Part shown: in pieces, positions 57,410-64,000 of the stretch
Layout of the letters: each line of letters begins with the position of its first letter
Position numbering within the stretch: the stretch's first letter is position 1
NCBI RefSeq assembly: GCF_008271745.1
Contig: NZ_VKKZ01000001.1
Location: 62,001 to 126,000 of the forward strand
Direction: 5' to 3'
DNA from: Rufibacter glacialis
Lineage (GTDB): Bacteria > Bacteroidota > Bacteroidia > Cytophagales > Hymenobacteraceae
DNA length: 64,000 bases
The notes under the pieces: generated by a model
Told to the model about the DNA's origin: nothing
Seen by the model: only the letters and a program-made list of their open reading frames with translations
The model's database searches: none
Made by a program: the position numbers and the translations under genes

Positions 57410-57664
57410 CGGTTAGCCACAAAGGGAAAGAAAACGGCATTGGAAGGCTGCAAATAGCTGCTCAGGCCTAGCGTAAAGGTATTTTCCAACCTCAGGCGCT
57501 CTCTTGGGGGCGCTGCACCAAAGAAGAGGAGAGAAGGTTTTAGAATTACCGCTAGCTTTAAAAAACCAGCCTCAGAACGGTCTCATTATTTGCACTTTGA
57601 CAATCTCACAAGAACAGCTACCTTCACCGGAAAGATACTTGTCACCAGTAGCTATTCCATGCAT
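57410..57664. other. Spacer before GNAT gene
   Basis: 255 bp without a gene. The frame of the acetyltransferase is open back to 57590 but the extra residues are unlike the family. No clear promoter box seen. Confidence 0.4.
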
Positions 57665-58138
57665 ATGATAGAGTTAGTCAGAACAGATTCAACCAATCAT
57701 AATTTTGTAGAGCTTGTTTCCCTTTTAGACGCTGATCTTCACGTAAGGGACGGAGATGACCATTCGTTTTACGCCCAGTTTAATAAAATCAATGCCATAA
57801 GGCACGTGGTGGTAGCTTATGACAACCAATTGGCAGTAGGCTGCGGTGCCATTAAAGCGTATTCATCAGATACCTTGGAAGTAAAGCGCATGTTTGTGCT
57901 ACCTGAGTTTCGGGGGCAGGGAATTGCCAGGATAGTTCTGGCAGAACTGGAGCAGTGGGCGGCAGAACTGGGCTATGCCTCCCTGATTCTGGAAACCGGC
58001 AAAGCACAGCCAGAGGCCATCACGCTGTACACCAAAAGCGGCTACCAGGTGATCCCCAACTTTGGGCAGTATGAGAACATAGAAAACAGCATCTGCATGC
58101 GCAAGCCCGTTGCCCAACGGGCCGCGAATGAACGATAA
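57665..58138 (+). CDS. GNAT family N-acetyltransferase
   Basis: 157 aa from ATG 57665 (MIELVRTDSTNHNFVELVSL); ATG 57659 is an alternative. Start chosen because related proteins begin with this lysine/isoleucine-rich strand followed by LLDADLHVRDGDDHSFYAQF. Acetyl-CoA loop: KRMFVLPEFRGQGIARIVLA; C-terminal strand ASLILETGKAQPEAITLYTK and SGYQVIPNFGQYENIENSIC. The pattern is that of the common MarR-fused/solo GNAT subgroup acting on small amines, substrate unknown. Confidence 0.88.
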   Translation: MIELVRTDSTNHNFVELVSLLDADLHVRDGDDHSFYAQFNKINAIRHVVVAYDNQLAVGCGAIKAYSSDTLEVKRMFVLPEFRGQGIARIVLAELEQWAAELGYASLILETGKAQPEAITLYTKSGYQVIPNFGQYENIENSICMRKPVAQRAANER

Positions 58139-58293
58139 GCTTGGGATAACCTCTAAAAAGACGTAGATTCGGGCTTTCTTGGGCAGAAAACAGAACCCTT
58201 CTGCCTGAGAACAGTAAAGGTGACCTGAACGGGGAAAGCGAAATCTCCCCTCTGGCACCCTGGTCCATCCCTTATTCACTCATTCCCACGTAA

Positions 58294-59517
58294 ATGAATG
58301 TTGCCCTTTTTATCGCCCGGCGGTACTTTTTCTCCAAGAAGAAGCGCAACATCATCAATATCATCTCCATCATTGCCATGATTGGCGTGGGGGTGGGCAC
58401 CATGGCCCTCATTGTGGTGCTCTCGGTGTTCAACGGCCTGGAAGACCTGATACGGTCCCTGTACGGCAAGTTTGACCCTGAGATCAAGATCACCACCGTA
58501 GAGGGCAAGTCCTTTGAGACCAACGCCCAGCTTTTGGACCGCCTCCGGAAAACCCCGGGCGTGGCCTTGCTCACCGAGGTCATTGAAGACAACGCCCTGC
58601 TCCGCTACAATGACCGCCAGATGGTGGTGAAGGTGAAGGGCGTGAGCGACAACTTCTTCCAGCAGAACCAGATTGACTCCGCTATTGTGGACGGGGATTA
58701 CCGCCTCATCCGCGACGGCAAGCAGTTTGCCCTCATTGGCCGCGGCGTGCAGTACCAACTCTCCATCAGGCCAGAGAACCCCTTTTCGCCGCTGCAGTTC
58801 CTGTACCCCAAGGCCGGCAAGAAAACCATCATCAACCCAGAGAACGCTTTCCGGCAGTTAGGTATCCAGGCGGGGGGCATCTTCGCCATTGAGCGCCAGT
58901 ATGATGACCAGTACGTGTTTGTGCCCCTGGCCTTCGCCGAGGAACTGTTGAGCTACGGCAACAAACGCACGTCCCTTGAGATCAAGGCAAAACAGGCCAA
59001 AGACATTGACCAGGTCAAGGCCGCGCTGCAAGACGTACTAGGCCCGGGCTTCAAGGTGCAGAACAGCGAGGAGCAGCACGTGAGCCTGCTGCGCGCCGTG
59101 AAAGTAGAGAAGCTCTTCGTTTTTGTCACCTTCACCTTTGTGCTGCTCATTGCCTCCATCAACATTTTCTTCTCGCTCTCCATGCTGGTGCTGGACAAGC
59201 AGAAAGACATCGCCATTCTGTCGTCGTTGGGGGCAGACCCGGCCACCATCAGGCGGGTATTCCTGCTGGAAGGCGCCATTGTGGCCTTCTCAGGGGCTGT
59301 AGTGGGCCTGGTAGTGGGGTTCTCCATCTGCTGGTTGCAACAGACGTTCGGGTGGGTGTCTATGGGGATGAGCACCTCGGTGGTAGAGGCGTACCCGGTT
59401 CTCATGCGCCCCATTGATTTCCTGCTCACCGCCGTAGCCATTATCCTTATCACGCTGCTGGTGTCCATCAGGCCAGCCCGCAAAGCGGCGGCCCTCTCTA
59501 TCAGAGAGAATCTGTAG
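58294..59517 (+). CDS. LolC/LolE-type ABC transporter permease (FtsX-like)
   Basis: 407 aa. It starts MNVALFIARRYFFSKKKRNI, the signature N-terminus of LolC/E permeases, with a first membrane span (NIISIIAMIGVGVGTMALIV), a large periplasmic MacB-like domain (about 45-265) and three C-terminal spans (LFVFVTFTFVLLIASINIFF, then around 330 and 375) with KQKDIAILSSLGADPATIRR between, the FtsX-like coupling region. In Gram-negatives such permeases release lipoproteins from the inner membrane together with LolD ATPase, which is not in the window. A single permease gene may serve as LolF-type homodimer. Confidence 0.92.
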   Translation: MNVALFIARRYFFSKKKRNIINIISIIAMIGVGVGTMALIVVLSVFNGLEDLIRSLYGKFDPEIKITTVEGKSFETNAQLLDRLRKTPGVALLTEVIEDNALLRYNDRQMVVKVKGVSDNFFQQNQIDSAIVDGDYRLIRDGKQFALIGRGVQYQLSIRPENPFSPLQFLYPKAGKKTIINPENAFRQLGIQAGGIFAIERQYDDQYVFVPLAFAEELLSYGNKRTSLEIKAKQAKDIDQVKAALQDVLGPGFKVQNSEEQHVSLLRAVKVEKLFVFVTFTFVLLIASINIFFSLSMLVLDKQKDIAILSSLGADPATIRRVFLLEGAIVAFSGAVVGLVVGFSICWLQQTFGWVSMGMSTSVVEAYPVLMRPIDFLLTAVAIILITLLVSIRPARKAAALSIRENL

Positions 59518-59528
59518 ACTGCTTTTCC

Positions 59529-59552
59529 GGCTTCTTTTCCATGAAATAGCCC
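59529..59552. repeat. Degenerate core-palindrome copy
   Basis: GGCTTCTTTTCCATGAAATA then GCC, 12 bp past the permease stop. Core recognisable, arms lost. Confidence 0.45.
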
Positions 59553-59746
59553 TGGCGCAGGTGTACCCCGGTATACTACCTGTCTTTTGCTTTTTAAGCC
59601 AATTTTTGCGGTAGATTTTTAAAAAGTGGCAGGAAAACGCCCCTCTATATGTTAAATATTTCATTTTGAGGGAAATTTTATGTCATTTCCTTCGGTGAGA
59701 AAAAGATTTTGTTGTACTTTCAATATTGGGATAGGACGCATTGGCC

Positions 59747-62683
59747 ATGAAAGTATACACCACACAGCCTTTTCAAATTATTTATTCTCTCTGTGAGCAT
59801 GAATATCTAGGCTATTTGTTTCAGTCTTTTGTGGTGCAGGTCAACTCCAAGCGCCAGCTCACCCTCCAGCACCAGAACATCTCCACTAAAAACGCAGAAG
59901 AGTTCTCTTCCCGGCTCAATGAAACGGATTTCCAGCTCATTGAGCTCATGGACCAGATTCAGCAAGATGCGGTGCTCAAGAAGTTCTCGGTGAAGAAAAC
60001 CACCCTCGCTGACTTCTTCTTCAAGACCTATGATCCCGTCAAGGGAGACAAGCCGCTTCAGGAGAACATTGAGCACTACGTGCAGAGCCGCATGGCCAGG
60101 ATCATGGAGCTGCTGCAAGACAAGATGGTGTTTGTGATGGGCAAAGACGGTGAGCCTACCTGGAAGCGCCTTAAAATGGCCTCTGAGAAAGCCACCGTGC
60201 TGTTCCATTTCAGAAGGAACGATGACAACACCCACTATTTCCCCACCCTCAAATACAAAGGCGAAAAGCTGGAGTTCCAGTACCAGAATGCGGTGCTGGT
60301 GTGCAAAGAACCCGCGTGGCTGCTTCTGAATGATGTGCTCTATAGCTTTGAGAAGCAGGTAGACGGCAAGAAACTGCAACCCTTCCTCAACAAGAGGTTC
60401 ATTGTGGTACCCCGAAACGTAGAGGAAAGCTATTACCGCAAGTTCGTGGCGCCTTTGGTAGAGCAGTTTGACGTGTATGCCAAAGGCTTCGAGATCAAGT
60501 CAGAGCGCTTTGTGCCGGAGCCGCAGCTGCAGTTCTCAGAACTGTTGGTCACGGAGCCCACCCCGGCCCTTTTTGCCACCGCCGGGGAAGACGATGAGGA
60601 AGAAATCACCCCGCCGTCTGAGGGCGACAAAATTGTTTTCCAGCTGAATTTCAAATACGGCACCTATACCGTAGGCACCCAGGAGTCCCGGAAGATCAGC
60701 GTGAGCGTTGAGAAAACCCCGGATTCTTACGTGTTCCACCGGCTGCACCGAGACCTGGACCGCGAAACCTTCTTCCTGCGCGAGCTTTCCAGCCGTGGCC
60801 TGGAGATCAGGAACGGCAAAGCGGTCATGGACAAGCACCAGGCGTTTGGGTGGCTCAACAGCTACGCCAGGGCTCTGGAAGAACTGGGCTTCACCCTCAA
60901 GCAGAGCCAGTCAGAGAAGAATTACTTTATTGGCGAGACCAGCGTGAACGTGGGCATCACGGAGACCAATGACTGGTTTGACATTTACGGCACCGTGCGG
61001 TTTGGCACTTATGAGATTCCCTTCATCAAGCTGCGCAACCACATCCTCACCAAACGCCGCGAGTATAAATTACCCAACGGCCAGATCGCTATTATTCCCG
61101 AGGAATGGTTTACTCAGTACCTGGAGCTGTTCGCCTTCTCTGAGGGTGATGACGAGTTGAAGCTGCGCAAGCACCACCTTTCTTTGGTGAGTGATCTGCA
61201 GAACGGCAACCTGGCGCACGTGACCATGAGCCGGAAGCTGGAGAAGCTGCGCGAATTTGAGGCCGTGGAAGACAAACCGTTGCCTGCCGGTTTCAAAGGG
61301 GAACTGCGGCCTTACCAGAAAGCAGGCTACAACTGGCTCCATTTTGTGCAGGAATACCACTTTGGCGGGTGCTTGGCAGATGACATGGGCCTGGGGAAAA
61401 CCGTGCAGACGCTGGCCATGCTGCAGCACCGCAAAGAGAATGGCGCGCAGACAGCCTCGTTGCTGGTGATGCCTACCTCTTTGGTGTACAACTGGCTCGC
61501 CGAGGCCCAGAAATTCACGCCCCAACTGCGCATTCTCACCTACACCGGCACGTACCGGAACAAAAGCGTAGCGCAGTTCAAGCACTATGACCTGATTCTT
61601 ACGTCTTATGGCATTGTGCGCCTTGACTCCGAGATTCTGAAGAAGTACATGTTTGACTACGTGATTCTGGATGAGAGCCAGGCCATCAAGAACCCCAACT
61701 CCAACACGTCTATCAGCATGCGGGAGCTCAAGTCTAAGCACCGGCTTATCTTGACGGGTACGCCTGTAGAAAACAGCACCCTGGATTTGTGGAGCCAGAT
61801 GTCCTTCATTAACCCCGGGTTGCTGGGCACCCAGAACTTCTTCAAGAAGGAGTTCCTGCGGCCCATTGAGAAGCTGAAAGACGAACAGAAGACCAAGCGC
61901 CTGCACGCCCTCATCAAGCCCTTTATCCTGCGCCGGCACAAGAGCCAGGTAGCCAAAGAGCTGCCCGAGAAGATTGAGCACGTCACCTTCTGCAAGATGA
62001 CCGAGGAGCAGGAGCACGCCTACGAGGAAACCAAGTCTTACTACCGCAACAAGATCCTGAAGAACATAGAGGAGCAGGGCACCGGCAAGTCGCAGTTCAT
62101 GCTTTTGCAGGGCCTCATGAAGCTGCGGCAGATCGCCAATCACCCCCGCATGGCAGATCCCGCCTCAGAAGCGGAGTCTGGCAAACTGGGCGAAGTCCTG
62201 CGCCTGACCAGAAACGTGGTGAGTGAGGGCCACAAGGTGCTTATCTTCAGCCAGTTCGTAAAACATCTGGATATTGTGCGGGAAGCCCTGGATGAGCGCA
62301 AGATCAAATACGCCTACCTAGACGGTTCTACCAAAGACCGCCAGGCGCAGGTAGCCAATTTCCAGAACGACCCCAAGCTGCCGGTCTTCCTGATCTCCCT
62401 GAAAGCCGGCGGGGTGGGCCTCAACCTTACCGCCGCGGACTACGTCTTCATTCTGGACCCCTGGTGGAACCCCGCCGTAGAGGCCCAGGCCGTAGACCGG
62501 GCGCACCGTATTGGGCAGCAGAACACCGTCTTCACCTACAAGTTCATCACCAAGAACAGCGTAGAAGAGAAGATCCTGGCCCTGCAAGATAAGAAACTGC
62601 AAATGGTCTCTGACCTCATCTCCACTGACGAGGCCGTAATCAAGCGCCTCACCAAAGAAGACATAGAGAGCCTGTTGAGCTAG
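59747..62683 (+). CDS. SNF2-family DNA helicase/ATPase
   Basis: 978 aa from ATG 59747 (MKVYTTQPFQIIYSLCEHEY); a TTG two codons upstream is not preferred. The N-terminal 500 residues are the long uncharacterised extension of bacterial SNF2 proteins. The ATPase lobes have motif I GCLADDMGLGKTVQTLAML (about 540), motif II VILDESQAIKN (about 640), motif III ILTGTPVENS, the helicase C-terminal ISLKAGGVGLNLTAADYV (about 888) and VDRAHRIGQ (about 920). It translocates on double-stranded DNA and probably helps transcription or repair, like RapA-type proteins. No restriction, DISARM or other defence gene is next to it. A palindrome starts 4 bp after the stop. Confidence 0.94.
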   Translation: MKVYTTQPFQIIYSLCEHEYLGYLFQSFVVQVNSKRQLTLQHQNISTKNAEEFSSRLNETDFQLIELMDQIQQDAVLKKFSVKKTTLADFFFKTYDPVKGDKPLQENIEHYVQSRMARIMELLQDKMVFVMGKDGEPTWKRLKMASEKATVLFHFRRNDDNTHYFPTLKYKGEKLEFQYQNAVLVCKEPAWLLLNDVLYSFEKQVDGKKLQPFLNKRFIVVPRNVEESYYRKFVAPLVEQFDVYAKGFEIKSERFVPEPQLQFSELLVTEPTPALFATAGEDDEEEITPPSEGDKIVFQLNFKYGTYTVGTQESRKISVSVEKTPDSYVFHRLHRDLDRETFFLRELSSRGLEIRNGKAVMDKHQAFGWLNSYARALEELGFTLKQSQSEKNYFIGETSVNVGITETNDWFDIYGTVRFGTYEIPFIKLRNHILTKRREYKLPNGQIAIIPEEWFTQYLELFAFSEGDDELKLRKHHLSLVSDLQNGNLAHVTMSRKLEKLREFEAVEDKPLPAGFKGELRPYQKAGYNWLHFVQEYHFGGCLADDMGLGKTVQTLAMLQHRKENGAQTASLLVMPTSLVYNWLAEAQKFTPQLRILTYTGTYRNKSVAQFKHYDLILTSYGIVRLDSEILKKYMFDYVILDESQAIKNPNSNTSISMRELKSKHRLILTGTPVENSTLDLWSQMSFINPGLLGTQNFFKKEFLRPIEKLKDEQKTKRLHALIKPFILRRHKSQVAKELPEKIEHVTFCKMTEEQEHAYEETKSYYRNKILKNIEEQGTGKSQFMLLQGLMKLRQIANHPRMADPASEAESGKLGEVLRLTRNVVSEGHKVLIFSQFVKHLDIVREALDERKIKYAYLDGSTKDRQAQVANFQNDPKLPVFLISLKAGGVGLNLTAADYVFILDPWWNPAVEAQAVDRAHRIGQQNTVFTYKFITKNSVEEKILALQDKKLQMVSDLISTDEAVIKRLTKEDIESLLS

Positions 62684-62686
62684 GCA

Positions 62687-62720
62687 TTTTGCCCCTGTTT
62701 TTCAAGAAACAGGGGCAAAA
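62687..62720 (+). terminator. Core-palindrome family member after SNF2 gene
   Basis: TTTTGCCCCTGTTT pairs perfectly with AAACAGGGGCAAAA around TTCAAG. Starts 3 bases beyond the stop codon; converging with the GH3 gene end at 62794. Confidence 0.8.
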
Positions 62721-62793
62721 CACCCCATCATGAAGCCAGTGGTGTTACACTTACACGGAGTGCATATTAGGGAAGCCCAGCATAGAACCTGCG

Positions 62794-64000
62794 TTATTGT
62801 ACCTGTTTATACCCTAGCCCTTCCCCGAACTTGAACAAAGCGTACCCATCGCCCTCTTTGTAGCCAGGCAAATCCTCTTTGTTGTTCTCCACGGCCTGCT
62901 GGCTGACGGGCGTAGTAAAGGGCATTTTACCGGTGGGGTTGGTTTTCCCGGTCACCACATCCAGCAGGGCTTCGGGTTCTACCCCAAAGGTGGCCATCAC
63001 CCCTGTGAATCGGTTCCTGGTCTGGTCGTTATACACCTCGTCTATCACAAAAGGGTTGGCATAATTGATGACCAGTACGGTTGGTTTGCGGGCGGTGAGC
63101 GTATTTATGTAGTTCACATCCACGGCGCAGTTGGAAAGGTTGACCCGCAAAGGAGAATCATCAGAGGGGAAGAGTGGCCGGATGGTAGGTTTCACCCAGA
63201 GCAAGATCACATCTGCCTCTTGGGGGTTTGAGACAAAGGTTAGCCCCTCGTACTGCTTAGAATACACTTTCCCCGGCCCTGAGGTCATCTTACTATAGTT
63301 CTTGGCATATTCCTCAAAGTATACTTTAGAGTTTTTGGCCAGTGGCAAGGCAATTTTTTCATTGCGCAGCAGCACCACAGATTTGCGCTGGGCCTCTTTT
63401 CCAGCCTCCACAAATTCCTGCTTACCCACCACTTCTCCCGCCTTCGCCTCGTCTACGTACGGGTTCTCAAAAAGCCCCAGTTGAAATAGCTCCACCAACA
63501 GCAGCGTAACTGATTCGTCTACATACTTCATCGCCTCCGGATGCGCTTTCAGGGTTTTAAGAAGCTGGAAGGGATCTGCGTTGCCGGCAAACATGTTGGT
63601 GCCTGCCTCCAACGCCTTTATGTACCGCTGCTCAATGTTGAGGTTCTCTACTCCCCACGGCATAGATTCAATAGGACCCGTGTCAGAGTTGATGATTCCT
63701 TTGAAGCCCATTTGACCGCGTAAGACATCGCGCAAGAGGGCCTTGTTATAAGCATAGGCCACTTCCTCATACTTGGTGTCCTTTGGGAGCGAGTAATAGG
63801 GCATAATGGAAGACGTGCCAGCCCTGATGGCTGCCTGGAAAGGGCGCATATTTTCCTCCATCTGCCCCCCGGGGAAAACAGCAAACCGGCCATATCTGTA
63901 GTGCGGATCAAACCCCTTGTAAGCGGATCCTCCGCCCGGGTAGTGTTTGGTGGTCATGGCTACCGAATTCCGACCCAACCTGGAGCCCTGAAAACCTAGG
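62794..64000 (-). CDS. GH3 family glycoside hydrolase, 5' end outside window
   Basis: C-terminal about 400 residues of a beta-glucosidase-type GH3 enzyme. The frame stays open to the window edge, reading LGFQGSRLGRNSVAMTTKHY then PGGG, the conserved substrate-binding KH-PGGG segment, so TTG 63978 is not a start. The nucleophile Asp lies in KGIINSDTGPIESMPWG (SDTG in place of the usual SDW). The second alpha/beta domain follows: EAQRKSVVLLRNEKIALPLA, ADVILLWVKPTIRPL, TVLVINYANPFVIDEVYND and LDVVTGKTNPTGKMPF. The N-terminal signal and first barrel half are missing. Cleaves beta-linked sugars; the altered SDW motif makes the preferred sugar uncertain. Confidence 0.9.
   Translation of the reverse strand, partial: LGFQGSRLGRNSVAMTTKHYPGGGSAYKGFDPHYRYGRFAVFPGGQMEENMRPFQAAIRAGTSSIMPYYSLPKDTKYEEVAYAYNKALLRDVLRGQMGFKGIINSDTGPIESMPWGVENLNIEQRYIKALEAGTNMFAGNADPFQLLKTLKAHPEAMKYVDESVTLLLVELFQLGLFENPYVDEAKAGEVVGKQEFVEAGKEAQRKSVVLLRNEKIALPLAKNSKVYFEEYAKNYSKMTSGPGKVYSKQYEGLTFVSNPQEADVILLWVKPTIRPLFPSDDSPLRVNLSNCAVDVNYINTLTARKPTVLVINYANPFVIDEVYNDQTRNRFTGVMATFGVEPEALLDVVTGKTNPTGKMPFTTPVSQQAVENNKEDLPGYKEGDGYALFKFGEGLGYKQVQ

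Noticed and set aside
61070-62143. 357-aa open frame antisense to the SNF2 gene
   Set aside because: Overlaps the ATPase motifs of a clear SNF2 protein; no independent support.
59747-62683. SNF2 protein as part of a defence island (DISARM-like)
   Set aside because: No methylase, DUF1998, PLD or restriction gene in the vicinity; it looks like the common stand-alone bacterial SNF2 protein.

Overview
The window looks like a chromosomal segment from a member of the Bacteroidota, most likely a Cytophagales bacterium of the Hymenobacteraceae (Rufibacter/Pontibacter/Hymenobacter type). The grounds are promoter -7 boxes of the TAnnTTTG kind (clearest before prfA), secreted enzymes ending in type IX secretion sorting domains, large TonB-dependent receptors that begin with a carboxypeptidase-like domain, and Bacteroidota-restricted families (DUF4783, DUF4286, DUF6427, DUF2939, META lipoprotein, MG2-plus-plug proteins). 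Coding DNA is moderately GC-rich by eye. I see no rRNA, tRNA, CRISPR array, prophage, integrase or transposase gene. The genus guess is inference; the phylum is well supported.

Layout. 0-7.9 kb: end of an M19 dipeptidase, a tandem pair of large envelope proteins (MG2-like plus TonB plug without barrel), and prfA. 8-11.8 kb: AT-rich membrane ORF, beta-helix lipoprotein, YjbQ, and a secreted GH10 xylanase behind a LacI-type operator. 11.9-14.6 kb: a bacteriophytochrome kinase divergent from an IsdG-like monooxygenase. 14.6-23.4 kb: lipoprotein, gpmI, DUF4783 (possible sigma-54 promoter), nadC, small lipoproteins, methyltransferase plus ZIP transporter, DUF2939 and purU. 23.6-34.6 kb: dGTPase, T9SS metalloprotease, YciI-like protein, prolyl oligopeptidase, GNAT, DUF4286, MFS, TraB.

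34.8-41.7 kb is the most interesting coding region: on the minus strand, two related TonB-dependent receptors, two small paralogous His-rich membrane proteins (108 and 110 aa, both read best from GTG starts) and a His-rich lipoprotein. I read this as a two-module divalent-metal acquisition locus, probably zinc or copper. The ZIP transporter and heavy-metal-binding lipoprotein at 19.6-21.5 kb may belong to the same economy.

42-64 kb: htpG, a zeta-like kinase with an unlisted 53-aa partner, NamZ (DUF1343), META lipoprotein, extradiol dioxygenase, Crp/Fnr regulator, a DUF433 antitoxin with a frameshifted DUF5615 toxin, NMO-like oxidoreductase, nucleotidyltransferase, the LemA-TPM-TPM operon, DUF6427, rbfA, a methyltransferase, a multiply frameshifted lipoprotein, GNAT, LolC/E-type permease, SNF2 helicase and the end of a GH3 glycosidase.

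The most striking non-coding signal is the density of dispersed palindromes between genes. One family keeps a core near CTGTTTTTcnGAAAACAG while its outer arms differ from copy to copy but stay complementary to each other. About twenty more or less degenerate copies occur, all intergenic and often just after a stop codon. Several other hairpin or short-period repeat families share the same spacers.
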